From Butyrivibrio sp. INlla14 (GTDB lineage: Bacteria; Bacillota; Clostridia; Lachnospirales; Lachnospiraceae), in the NCBI RefSeq assembly GCF_900102515.1, contig NZ_FMVS01000021.1:1-64000 (forward strand): 64,000 bases of DNA, read 5' to 3'. A program made the position numbers and the translations under genes. A model generated the notes under the pieces. That model saw only the letters and a program-made list of their open reading frames with translations, was not told the origin of the DNA and searched no databases. Shown piece by piece: positions 1 to 7,409 of the stretch; the stretch's first letter is position 1; each line of letters begins with the position of its first letter.

Positions 1-22
1 TATTTAGTGTATGCTCAACAAC

Positions 23-40
23 CGGCTGATTTTTCAGCCG
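23..40 (-). terminator. Hairpin overlapping the transposase stop codon
   Basis: CGGCTGA and TCAGCCG pair over 7 bp around a five-T loop, and the stem includes the transposase TGA stop. It sits just inside the left terminal repeat. It may end transposase transcription or limit readthrough into flanking DNA. There is no clear U-run, so its efficiency is uncertain. Confidence 0.45.
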
Positions 41-1473
41 ATGTTTTCGCATAAAATATAACAACAATTGTACCTTGAAAATATCAAAATCAATTTTTGG
101 AACAAAGAAAGCCTTAGTAGGCTATCAAGGTTCATTGAGATGATCGACAGCACTATTGAGCTGCGTGTAGTATCCTCGCGCTTTGTCATGATCAAGCCCA
201 GTCCATGACTGTGCTTTGATAATCCAAATTTACGCTCAACTTCGATCCTGTCTACGCTATCAATGTACTCTGTACGCTTATCGATGACTGTATCCTTGCC
301 AGGCCTTCCAAGAGCTGGACCAGCAAGCCTTATTCCATGCTCCTTGCAGTACGCAAGATTGATTCTGTTTCTGTAAATCTTATCTGCAAGAACTCTTTCG
401 GGATAATGTCCATTACGCTTGTAGTAGTTTTCTATTGCTGGAATTAGTACTTCGCTTTCGTTGTAAGCTTCAAAGGATATCTTTTCTATCCTGCCAAGAC
501 CATTCTCTACACTTAGGTCAAGCTTTGCGCCAAACTCAACAGGCGCCTTGCTCTTTCCTCTGACAATAGGTCTGATGTATGGCTGAGATATACTGACAAT
601 CCTGTTCTCTACTGTATGAGTTTTGTTGTCATACATGTACTGTTGCTGTTCAACAAGCTTATCCAGTACTTCAAGGCGATCCAGCTGTTTTTCATCAGGA
701 CAGTATCCATAGCTTGCAAGCCAGTCGATGTAATTCCTGTCTCGGCGTATGTACTGGAGCTGCTTCTTTATTGCCTTACGGATCTTCTTTGAAGACCTCT
801 TCTTGCTCTTTGCAAGAGCAAGATAGTCCTTTCTGGCATTTTTCTTGTACATCCGTGGCTGTTTGAGGTTGTACACATAGCAGATAGATTCGATGATCTC
901 TTCAAGATTTTCTCTTGCTTCGTTCAGGAGATTAACATCCTGAGGAAAAGCTATATTCTGAGGTGCACAGCTGGCATCAATGATGAGTGTTCCATCATTA
1001 TCATTGCCTGCATCGCCATGATTATCAGAGTTATCTCCATTACTATCAGATGGAGTGTTGCCATCGTCATGTTTATTGTTCTTGATGATCATTTCATTGA
1101 TCTCGGCAAGCTTTTCATCCGTAAGGCGTTTGCGAAACTCAACCAGCAGTGATGGCGCAAATGGCTGTTCTAGCTGGAATCCCGGGAGACCGATGAAGTA
1201 CTGATAATACGGATTCTCCTGGATTTGTTCTACAAGCTCTCTGTCGGAATAATCATATTTCTTCTGAATGAGAAGAGCACCAAGAGCCATCCTCAGAGGT
1301 TTTGCAGGCATTCCACAACCTGATGGAAACAGGTCAGCGTATTCTTTTTCGATAGCTTCCCATGGGATCATGGCAGCTTTCTTTATCCATTTATTCTCAG
1401 GATTCAGTTTCAAGCCAAGCGGCTGGTTGAAATCCTTGAGGGTTATTTGACGATTTTGATTCTTTTTGTACAT
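34..1473 (-). CDS. DDE transposase, IS1182/IS5 superfamily
   Basis: This is the transposase of the insertion sequence that fills the left end of the window. The N-terminal part (about residues 1-115) is the DUF772-type domain of IS5/IS1182 enzymes, with the FIGLPGFQ segment. The catalytic domain shows a first Asp in TLIIDAS, a second in VLADKIYRNR and a late Glu in VERKFGLS, as expected for a DDE nuclease. An Asn/Asp/Gly-rich linker precedes the first Asp. I chose the ATG at 1473 because GGAGA lies six bases upstream; an in-frame ATG at 1530 would add 19 residues without a better ribosome-binding site. The family assignment is firm at superfamily level and less so for the exact IS family. Confidence 0.9.
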   Translation of the reverse strand: MYKKNQNRQITLKDFNQPLGLKLNPENKWIKKAAMIPWEAIEKEYADLFPSGCGMPAKPLRMALGALLIQKKYDYSDRELVEQIQENPYYQYFIGLPGFQLEQPFAPSLLVEFRKRLTDEKLAEINEMIIKNNKHDDGNTPSDSNGDNSDNHGDAGNDNDGTLIIDASCAPQNIAFPQDVNLLNEARENLEEIIESICYVYNLKQPRMYKKNARKDYLALAKSKKRSSKKIRKAIKKQLQYIRRDRNYIDWLASYGYCPDEKQLDRLEVLDKLVEQQQYMYDNKTHTVENRIVSISQPYIRPIVRGKSKAPVEFGAKLDLSVENGLGRIEKISFEAYNESEVLIPAIENYYKRNGHYPERVLADKIYRNRINLAYCKEHGIRLAGPALGRPGKDTVIDKRTEYIDSVDRIEVERKFGLSKHSHGLGLIMTKREDTTRSSIVLSIISMNLDSLLRLSLFQKLILIFSRYNCCYILCENIG

Positions 1474-1717
1474 GGGATTCTCCGCGAAAAGTGCAAGGTT
1501 TTTGAAGCAAAAGTAATGATTTCCTTGCATCTATTATCTCACGGATTGTCCGCAAAGTCAGTAAATATCAATGGTTATTAATTGTTGAGCACGCACTATT
1601 TATTACTATTCAATTTGGATATAGAATAGTTGTATCTCTGTCTATTTAAGGGCAGCGGTGTTATTGCACTATTCGGACGGATGACACTTATTAGCAGGAT
1701 GGAAAGGAAGTATTTTT

Positions 1718-2185
1718 ATGAAATACACTAAAGAGCAATTATCAGCACTATTCGACAAATATATTAAAAAACTTCGTATCACGCCAAATTGGGATATAAG
1801 CCTAGAATTTGTGGAAGATAAAACATGGCGTAAAACCGGAGATTTTAAGATTGACTGTGACGACAAGAAGGCCATTTTGCTGTTAAACATTGAAAACCCC
1901 AAGCAGGTAAATCTTGAGGAAGTGATTATACACGAGCTAATGCACATTAAGATGTATCCCTTGGATCAGGTAACAGAATCTTTGATTACCAGCAATTTTG
2001 AAGAGGGGACACCTGCATGGAACTTTGCCTATAATCAGTTCTTCAATGCATTAGAACAGACGGTAGAGGAGATGGCGAAATGCTTTTTGTTCGAGTTTGG
2101 AGATAACAAAGAACTGTCTTATGGCCGATGCAAGACAATGAAATCCTTCAACGACCTATATGATGGACTTAACAATATTGAATAA
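1718..2185 (+). CDS. Small zincin-like protein with HELMH motif
   Basis: A 155-residue protein of no family I can name. Residues 72-76 read HELMH, the HExxH zinc-binding and catalytic motif of metallopeptidases, on a helix that follows a hydrophobic beta-rich segment (KAILLLNIEN). Glu117 or Glu118, about 42 residues later, could be the third zinc ligand as in gluzincins. There is no signal peptide or membrane segment, so it should be cytoplasmic. It starts with ATG after an AAGGAAG ribosome-binding site, 120 bp from the right end of the insertion sequence. The epimerase gene follows within 50 bp and may be co-transcribed. Protease activity is an inference from the motif alone. Confidence 0.6.
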   Translation: MKYTKEQLSALFDKYIKKLRITPNWDISLEFVEDKTWRKTGDFKIDCDDKKAILLLNIENPKQVNLEEVIIHELMHIKMYPLDQVTESLITSNFEEGTPAWNFAYNQFFNALEQTVEEMAKCFLFEFGDNKELSYGRCKTMKSFNDLYDGLNNIE

Positions 2186-2233
2186 GGAAAGGTATTGAAG
2201 TTCCAATTTGGAACCTCAAAATGGAGAATGACC

Positions 2234-3109
2234 ATGAAAATTCTGGTTGTTGGTGGGACAAGATATTTTGGAATACCTATGGTTAATACCTTGCTCAGAA
2301 ATGGACATGAAATCACGATTGCCACGAGAGGCAATTCCAAGCCTGAATTCGAGGGCGCTGTTGACTATGTATCCTTGGATAGGATGGATTCTGCAAGTGT
2401 TAATGAGGCTTTGGGCGGTCGGCATTTTGATCTGATAATCGATAAGATCGCTTACAGTTCCAATGATGTTAAGGCACTTTTGGAAAATGTAGGATGTGAC
2501 AAATATATACAGATGTCTACATGCTCTGTTTACCCAAAAGAACATGCTGGTATCACAGAGGATGAGTTCCGACCTGAAGAATACGAACTTCACTGGATAG
2601 ACAGGATACAGAACTATCAGGAGACCAAGAGGCAGGCTGAAAGAGCGGTATTTGAGTTCATGAGCCCTGCCAATATTTCTTTTGTCAGATACCCGGTCGT
2701 TATGGGCGAGAATGATTATACCGGTAGACTGGATTTCTATATAGAACATATTAGAGATCAAAAGGCCATGAACGTGGATGATTTTGATAAGGAGATGGCA
2801 TTCATATATGAGAAAGATGCCGGTGATTTTATCGCATATCTCGCTGATCATTTTGTGCCTGGCCCCATAAACGGCTGTTCAAAAGAAGCAGTTAAAATAT
2901 CAAGTATAGTTGAGTACATAGAAAAACACCTCGGTAAGAAAGCCATTATGAACCGGCAAGGGGATAATGCTCCTTTTAATGGTCTTGAAGATACACGTAG
3001 TTTTAATACTGAAAAGGCGGAAGCAATCGGTTATAGATTTCGTGAGCTGAAGGAGTGGCTGTATCCGTTAATCGATCTTCGTATAAAGAGCTTAGAGAAA
3101 GTAAAATAA
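2234..3109 (+). CDS. NAD-dependent epimerase/dehydratase (SDR-like)
   Basis: The protein opens with MKILVVGGTRYFG, the glycine-rich Rossmann loop of extended short-chain dehydrogenases that act on nucleotide sugars or related substrates. The central YQETKRQAE segment supplies the expected Tyr-xxx-Lys pair. At about 292 residues it is normal length. I chose the ATG at 2234 because GGAG lies seven bases upstream; the TTG at 2195 gives an unconvincing 13-residue extension. It lies between the HELMH gene and the S66 peptidase on the same strand with short gaps. The substrate cannot be read from the sequence. Confidence 0.8.
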   Translation: MKILVVGGTRYFGIPMVNTLLRNGHEITIATRGNSKPEFEGAVDYVSLDRMDSASVNEALGGRHFDLIIDKIAYSSNDVKALLENVGCDKYIQMSTCSVYPKEHAGITEDEFRPEEYELHWIDRIQNYQETKRQAERAVFEFMSPANISFVRYPVVMGENDYTGRLDFYIEHIRDQKAMNVDDFDKEMAFIYEKDAGDFIAYLADHFVPGPINGCSKEAVKISSIVEYIEKHLGKKAIMNRQGDNAPFNGLEDTRSFNTEKAEAIGYRFRELKEWLYPLIDLRIKSLEKVK

Positions 3110-3138
3110 CGATAGCATTAGTAAAGTGAAGGTAATGT

Positions 3139-4023
3139 ATGAAAGTTGGAATATCTGCATGCTCGGATGGGCAATTGAAAGAATGGGAAAAACAGAACGA
3201 GGAATTAGAAACTATCCTTTATGAACAGGGGATAGAAGCTACGTTCGCGAAGCATATCTACGCAAAGAAAGATGGCTATAGCGGAACAGATAAGGAACGT
3301 GCAGAGGATTTGATGCGATTTTATCAAGATGATTCTGTTAATGCCATATACGATATATCTGGTGGAGATTTAGCAAATGGTGTTTTAACATACTTGGATT
3401 GGAATGTGATTGCAGCTGCCAATAAAACCTTTTGGGGATACAGTGACCTTACAACTATAATCAATGCAATATTTACAAAGACCGGAAAAACTTCAGTTTT
3501 GTATCAAATTAAGAACCTGGTTTATGCTGATGGCAAGCTCCAAAGAAAGCGATTTGCCGAGTTTGTTTCAAAGAAAAATAATGAATTGTTTGATGTTAAA
3601 TATACTTTCCTTCAGGGTAAGCAGATGGAAGGAGTTGTTGTAGGCGGAAATATCAGATGTCTGCTAAAGCTTGCGGGAACAGAGTACTGGCCTGATATGA
3701 ACGGTAAAATACTTTTATTGGAGGCATATGGTGGTGAAATTAGCCAAATAGCGACTCTGTTTACACAACTTGAACAGATGGGAGTGTATAAACAGGTAGC
3801 CGGAATCATACTGGGAACATTTACTGCATATGAGAAGTCGGGGGCAACGCAAAGTGTATTTGACCTGCTAAAAGAGCATATTCCAAAAACATTGCCGGTG
3901 GCTAAAACTTCAGAAATTGGACATGGGGGAGATTCAAAGGCTATTGTTATTGGCGGAATTATTAGATTATGCCAAATGGGAGAATTTTCAGAAGACTATT
4001 TCTCGAGCCATGATTGCCTATGA
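3139..4023 (+). CDS. Peptidase family S66 (LD-carboxypeptidase/MccF-like)
   Basis: S66 serine peptidases remove the terminal D-residue from murein tetrapeptides (LdcA) or inactivate peptidyl-nucleotide antibiotics (MccF). The marks are AIYDISGGDLANG, then GYSDLT carrying the nucleophilic Ser, a Glu in LLLEAYGGE, and a late His in IGHGGDSK, the family's Ser-Glu-His triad. The length of 294 residues is close to normal and there is no signal peptide, which fits cytosolic murein recycling or self-immunity. The start is ATG at 3139 after AGTGAAGG. A perfect palindrome lies 25 bp after the stop. The choice between LdcA-like and MccF-like roles is open. Confidence 0.85.
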   Translation: MKVGISACSDGQLKEWEKQNEELETILYEQGIEATFAKHIYAKKDGYSGTDKERAEDLMRFYQDDSVNAIYDISGGDLANGVLTYLDWNVIAAANKTFWGYSDLTTIINAIFTKTGKTSVLYQIKNLVYADGKLQRKRFAEFVSKKNNELFDVKYTFLQGKQMEGVVVGGNIRCLLKLAGTEYWPDMNGKILLLEAYGGEISQIATLFTQLEQMGVYKQVAGIILGTFTAYEKSGATQSVFDLLKEHIPKTLPVAKTSEIGHGGDSKAIVIGGIIRLCQMGEFSEDYFSSHDCL

Positions 4024-4225
4024 AAACAGTGGGCACAGTGTTATAAACCAAATTCCCGAGTTCGGGAATTTGGTAGTAGGCGGTGTAGCTCCACGAGAAA
4101 AGATTGGTGGAACTATGCCCGAAGATTTGCCAACACCGGAGATAAGTATTCAGCAAATTGAAAAGGAACAAATGGAACGGCTTCAGAAAAAAGCTAAAGC
4201 CTGCAAACTGATGTTAGATGAGTGA
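4010..4225 (+). CDS. Possible small overlapping ORF, 71 residues
   Basis: An ATG at 4010 overlaps the end of the S66 gene by 14 bp and opens a frame to 4225, ten bases before the next gene. The C-terminal half is charged and helical (QQIEKEQMERLQKK), which looks more protein-like than a random shadow frame. No ribosome-binding site is visible. A 26-bp palindrome at 4048-4073 falls inside it. I do not recognise it. It may be a remnant, or simply an open frame across an intergenic gap. Confidence 0.25.
   Translation: MIAYENSGHSVINQIPEFGNLVVGGVAPREKIGGTMPEDLPTPEISIQQIEKEQMERLQKKAKACKLMLDE
4048..4073. repeat. Perfect 26-bp palindrome after the S66 gene
   Basis: CCAAATTCCCGA and TCGGGAATTTGG are exact reverse complements separated by GT. 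As RNA this is a 12-bp stem with a two-base loop, more likely a DNA-level site or a cruciform than a good RNA hairpin. There is no U-run after it, so it is not a standard intrinsic terminator. Confidence 0.7.
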
Positions 4226-4234
4226 GGTACGAAG

Positions 4235-4894
4235 ATGAAATATTCATACAAAGAAATGCCGGAACAGATGAAAGGAACATTTGGGGATTTTTCCCGTAAC
4301 TTCGGATTTTCGTGGAAAGAATTTGTTGTTACAGTACCATCTCCGTTATTTCTTGTAACAACATATAAGGCAAACGGTCAGCCTAATGCCTGCATGCAGT
4401 CCTGGGCTACATTTACAAGCGCAGATCATGGTAATGGGTTTTATGCTATCCTTGCCAGTGTCAATAAAAACGGCCACTTATACACGAGTATCTCTGAAAC
4501 CAAAGAAGCCGTTATCAATTTCATGTCGGCAGAATATCATGCCGCTTGTATGAGCACCATCAAGAACAATCAGTATGAGGAAGACGAGATCACAGCATCC
4601 GGGCTTACTGTAGAAAAGGCATCTTGGGTTAATGCACCACTGGTACAGGAATGCTTCATGAATCTTGAATGTAAGCTCAAATGGGAAAAGGAAATAGTTT
4701 CCGGTGATGACCATGCAATGCTTTGCCTTGAGGTGATCGGCCTTCATATCGATGAAAACCATTTACCTGACAGAACCGGAGAAAGCGGGATCCTATATAA
4801 CATCCACTATCAGGTCAATCCCGAAAATGTAGGCAAAACCGCACATGATTACGCCGGAGTACTGCAAAAGAAAATTGATGTTATGGAGTATTAA
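4235..4894 (+). CDS. Flavin-reductase-like FMN-binding split-barrel protein
   Basis: The 219-residue protein resembles flavin reductases and related FMN-binding split barrels: PSPLFLVTTYKANGQPNA near residues 35-53, then WATFTS, a central FMSAEYH stretch, and a late LPDRTGESGILY segment. These proteins bind FMN and reduce flavins or act in unidentified redox reactions. There is no signal peptide or membrane segment. The ATG at 4235 has GAGG about eight bases upstream. It is the last gene of the co-directional accessory group that begins at 1718. The physiological substrate is unknown. Confidence 0.75.
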   Translation: MKYSYKEMPEQMKGTFGDFSRNFGFSWKEFVVTVPSPLFLVTTYKANGQPNACMQSWATFTSADHGNGFYAILASVNKNGHLYTSISETKEAVINFMSAEYHAACMSTIKNNQYEEDEITASGLTVEKASWVNAPLVQECFMNLECKLKWEKEIVSGDDHAMLCLEVIGLHIDENHLPDRTGESGILYNIHYQVNPENVGKTAHDYAGVLQKKIDVMEY

Positions 4895-5012
4895 GAAATT
4901 TCCTATTGCGAGGGGGTCCCTAGGGGTTCCCTTGCAGGGGGACGGCGTCAGAACCTCCTTTCTTACTGGGTTTGTGAGATTCTGAAAAAACAAGAGTATA
5001 AGAGAAAAGAAT

Positions 5013-6710
5013 ATGAAAAAAGCTATTATTGTATCGGGGATTTTAGTTCTGACATTATCAGGGTGCGCAGGAAAGAATTATGGAATAGATTCAACTGCAA
5101 ATTCAGGCTCAGATGGGAATTCAGAGCAAGTGGCGGAAGCGACAGCAGAAACTACAGCATCTTCTACACAAGAGCTTGCAGATACTGTCGGAGCTTCAGG
5201 AAATCTCCCAATCTACAAGGTTTATTCTTATCAGAGAACCAGCGGATATCATGGGGAAAAGAGTCTTCCTGAGGATTATAACGGTGCACTGCCTTATCAG
5301 ATATTTTCCATGCACAACGAAGAAATTCTTGTGACAGAAGAATACAAGGATGAATATCCTGAGCTTTACACAACACTCATGGACAAGGCAAAAGAGCATC
5401 AGAGTCACTACGAAGATGATTACGGCAGGCAGAAAGCTGAGGCCCTAGAAGAGTTTGAGAATTGTCTCGATAATGGCTACTTTGATGAATTTCGTTCCTT
5501 CCAGGATGCAAGGTATCTGACTGTGGCTCGAGCAGATTCCAATATTCTCAGCGTGATGGAACTTGACTATCTGGATATGATGGGAGCCCACGGACAGTAT
5601 GCTCAGGGCGGAGAAACCTATGATGTCAAGACAGGAAAAGAGCTTTCACTGCCAGACATTGTTGTCTGCGATGATGACAAGTTTAGAGAGGTGGTCAAAG
5701 AGGCACTTGAAGATAGCATGGAGTATGACTATTACTGGCTCATTCCTCTTGATGATGCTCTTAAAAACTATAAAATGGCAACAGATAGTCCGTCAGATTA
5801 TTCATATAATTGGTACATGGACTACGAGGGGCTTAAGGTGGTCTTTGCGCCTTATGAGATAGGCTCATACGCTGAAGGCATATTTACGGCTGATATTTCC
5901 TACGACAAATATGCGGATATCTTTGAAAACAAGTATATTTCTGACCTTCCAACAAGCTATGTTACCTGTGCCAACGTGGAAGTAGGTGACATCACTTTTG
6001 CCGGTAAGGATGAGAATTATAAGCTTACCTATGATACAGAAGATGGTGAGTATGGAACAAAAGTCACACTTGAGTTTGGCGATAAGAGTGCTACTTCTGA
6101 TGCAGAGCTTTGGATCAATTGTTACGGTATAAAGAGCTACCGCGCAGTGACAGAAACCGGCAAAGAGTATATTTATGTTGAACTGCCATATTTTACTGCG
6201 GGAAATCCATGGGCAGTATTTGATGTTACTGACGGAAAATTAAGCTGCCAGGGCAATTTCTTTACAGTACAAGGAGCTCTTGATTATAAGGATGATCAGG
6301 ATAAAGATTTTGCTGGATATCCATGCTTTACATATCCAGACAGATTTATGATCGGCTTGCCGGGATATGGCTTTGGAAGCTACGGATATTTTCCTGAGTG
6401 CAGGATTGGTCAGGATGGTATGCCACAGCAGATTTCTGAGATGGGAGCTATAGGCTTTGGCTCACACAAGGCCAAGCTGCTTATAGACATGGAATTTGCT
6501 ATTGTTGATGGGGAGGGAAATCTTACTTCGGAAAAAGAGCTGATTCCAGCAGGAACAACGTTTGATCTTATAAGGGCCAACGACGCAAGCACGGCAGATT
6601 GCAGGATTGATGATTGCAGGATTGTAAGAGTAGAAGTTGACGATGACCAGAAGGTGAATGGCCAGAAGATGAGTGAAACCTTTGAGGATCTGGTTTACGG
6701 AGATTTTTGA
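5013..6710 (+). CDS. Lipoprotein with DUF3298/RsiV-like region
   Basis: The first 18 residues are a lipoprotein signal ending in LSGC, so the mature protein should be anchored at Cys18 on the outer face of the membrane. A Ser/Thr/Glu-rich linker follows to about residue 55. Around residues 150-240 the order 'GGETYDVKTGKELSLPDIV' is typical of DUF3298 (RsiV/PdaC-like) domains. The remaining 300 residues are beta-rich with no domain I can name. The upstream 118 bp hold a GC-rich hairpin patch and only a weak ribosome-binding site. A strong terminator follows at 6791. Function is unknown; sensing or cell-wall contact would fit the fold. Confidence 0.7.
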   Translation: MKKAIIVSGILVLTLSGCAGKNYGIDSTANSGSDGNSEQVAEATAETTASSTQELADTVGASGNLPIYKVYSYQRTSGYHGEKSLPEDYNGALPYQIFSMHNEEILVTEEYKDEYPELYTTLMDKAKEHQSHYEDDYGRQKAEALEEFENCLDNGYFDEFRSFQDARYLTVARADSNILSVMELDYLDMMGAHGQYAQGGETYDVKTGKELSLPDIVVCDDDKFREVVKEALEDSMEYDYYWLIPLDDALKNYKMATDSPSDYSYNWYMDYEGLKVVFAPYEIGSYAEGIFTADISYDKYADIFENKYISDLPTSYVTCANVEVGDITFAGKDENYKLTYDTEDGEYGTKVTLEFGDKSATSDAELWINCYGIKSYRAVTETGKEYIYVELPYFTAGNPWAVFDVTDGKLSCQGNFFTVQGALDYKDDQDKDFAGYPCFTYPDRFMIGLPGYGFGSYGYFPECRIGQDGMPQQISEMGAIGFGSHKAKLLIDMEFAIVDGEGNLTSEKELIPAGTTFDLIRANDASTADCRIDDCRIVRVEVDDDQKVNGQKMSETFEDLVYGDF

Positions 6711-6790
6711 TGGCACTTTCTTGGGATAAAAATCCAATTATTTTAAGTCATTGATGTAAAAATAAATATTTTATCTGATACATTGTAGAG

Positions 6791-6825
6791 GTGTCTTAAT
6801 TGTGTGTTCAATTAAGGCACTTTTT
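6791..6825 (+). terminator. Intrinsic terminator of the lipoprotein gene
   Basis: GTGTCTTAATTG pairs with CAATTAAGGCAC (one G-U) around a six-base loop, followed by five T residues. It lies 80 bp after the lipoprotein stop codon. Confidence 0.9.
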
Positions 6826-6936
6826 GTTTTCTAAAAAGAGCTAAAATGCGCAGAATTAGTAATAATGGCAATTGAATGAGAGACAAAATTATGTTAAAGT
6901 ACATTTGAAATTTTATTCTGATTCCAGGGGGTAATT

Positions 6937-7380
6937 ATGAAGGAAAATTTTAAAGACGAAAAAGACATAATTGAAACTACAGAAGTTAAAAAAGTGTCTG
7001 ATGATCAGTTGTCTGAGCTGATCAAAATTGGCAAGAAACAGCTCTTTTATCAGAAGGTTGCTACTAGTTGCATTGCGGGGATGCTGGTAGTTTTGATAAT
7101 TGCTGTTGCTGTCATGATCCCCAGGGTTTCTACTACGCTCACTCACATAAATACTGTGGCCACAAAGGCCGAGACATCACTTGAAAATGTGAATACCATG
7201 GCTACGAGCGTATCTAATTCTGCTGGTAATTTTGACAAACTCTTAAATGACAACAGCGAGAAGCTTACATCATCAATAAAGTCAATATCAGAGATAGATT
7301 TCGAAGGACTTAACAAGGCAATCACGGATCTTCAAAGCGCCGTAGGTCCTTTAGCCAAGCTTTTTGGCAAATCCAATTAA
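6937..7380 (+). CDS. Single-pass membrane protein with coiled-coil ectodomain
   Basis: A 147-residue protein with a charged cytoplasmic N-terminus (residues 1-45), one membrane helix at about 46-67 (SCIAGMLVVLIIAVAVM), and a Thr/Ser/Asn-rich ectodomain predicted to be helical, with repeats of the LTHINTVATKAETSLENVN type. The arrangement resembles small methyl-accepting or phage-tail-like coiled coils, but no family is recognised. The ATG at 6937 follows CAGGGGG. The large surface protein begins 29 bp after it, so the two are probably co-transcribed and may interact at the envelope. Confidence 0.65.
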   Translation: MKENFKDEKDIIETTEVKKVSDDQLSELIKIGKKQLFYQKVATSCIAGMLVVLIIAVAVMIPRVSTTLTHINTVATKAETSLENVNTMATSVSNSAGNFDKLLNDNSEKLTSSIKSISEIDFEGLNKAITDLQSAVGPLAKLFGKSN

Positions 7381-7409
7381 GAGGGATAATTTAAGGGAGG
7401 AAAGAGATA

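Larger units (their letters stand above)
5..1598 (-). mobile_element. IS1182/IS5-type insertion sequence, apparently complete
   Basis: Imperfect 17-bp terminal inverted repeats bound the element: TAGTGTATGCTCAACAA at 5-21 and the complement of TAGTGCGTGCTCAACAA at 1582-1598, with two mismatches. Between them lies one transposase gene on the minus strand. The element is about 1.6 kb, normal for the group. A target-site duplication cannot be judged because only four bases lie outside the left end. Both ends, the DDE residues and the reading frame look intact, so the element may be active or recently inserted. Confidence 0.85.

Noticed and set aside
2216-2851. 211-codon minus-strand open frame
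   Set aside because: It lies antisense within the epimerase gene, has no ribosome-binding site and encodes no recognisable motif.
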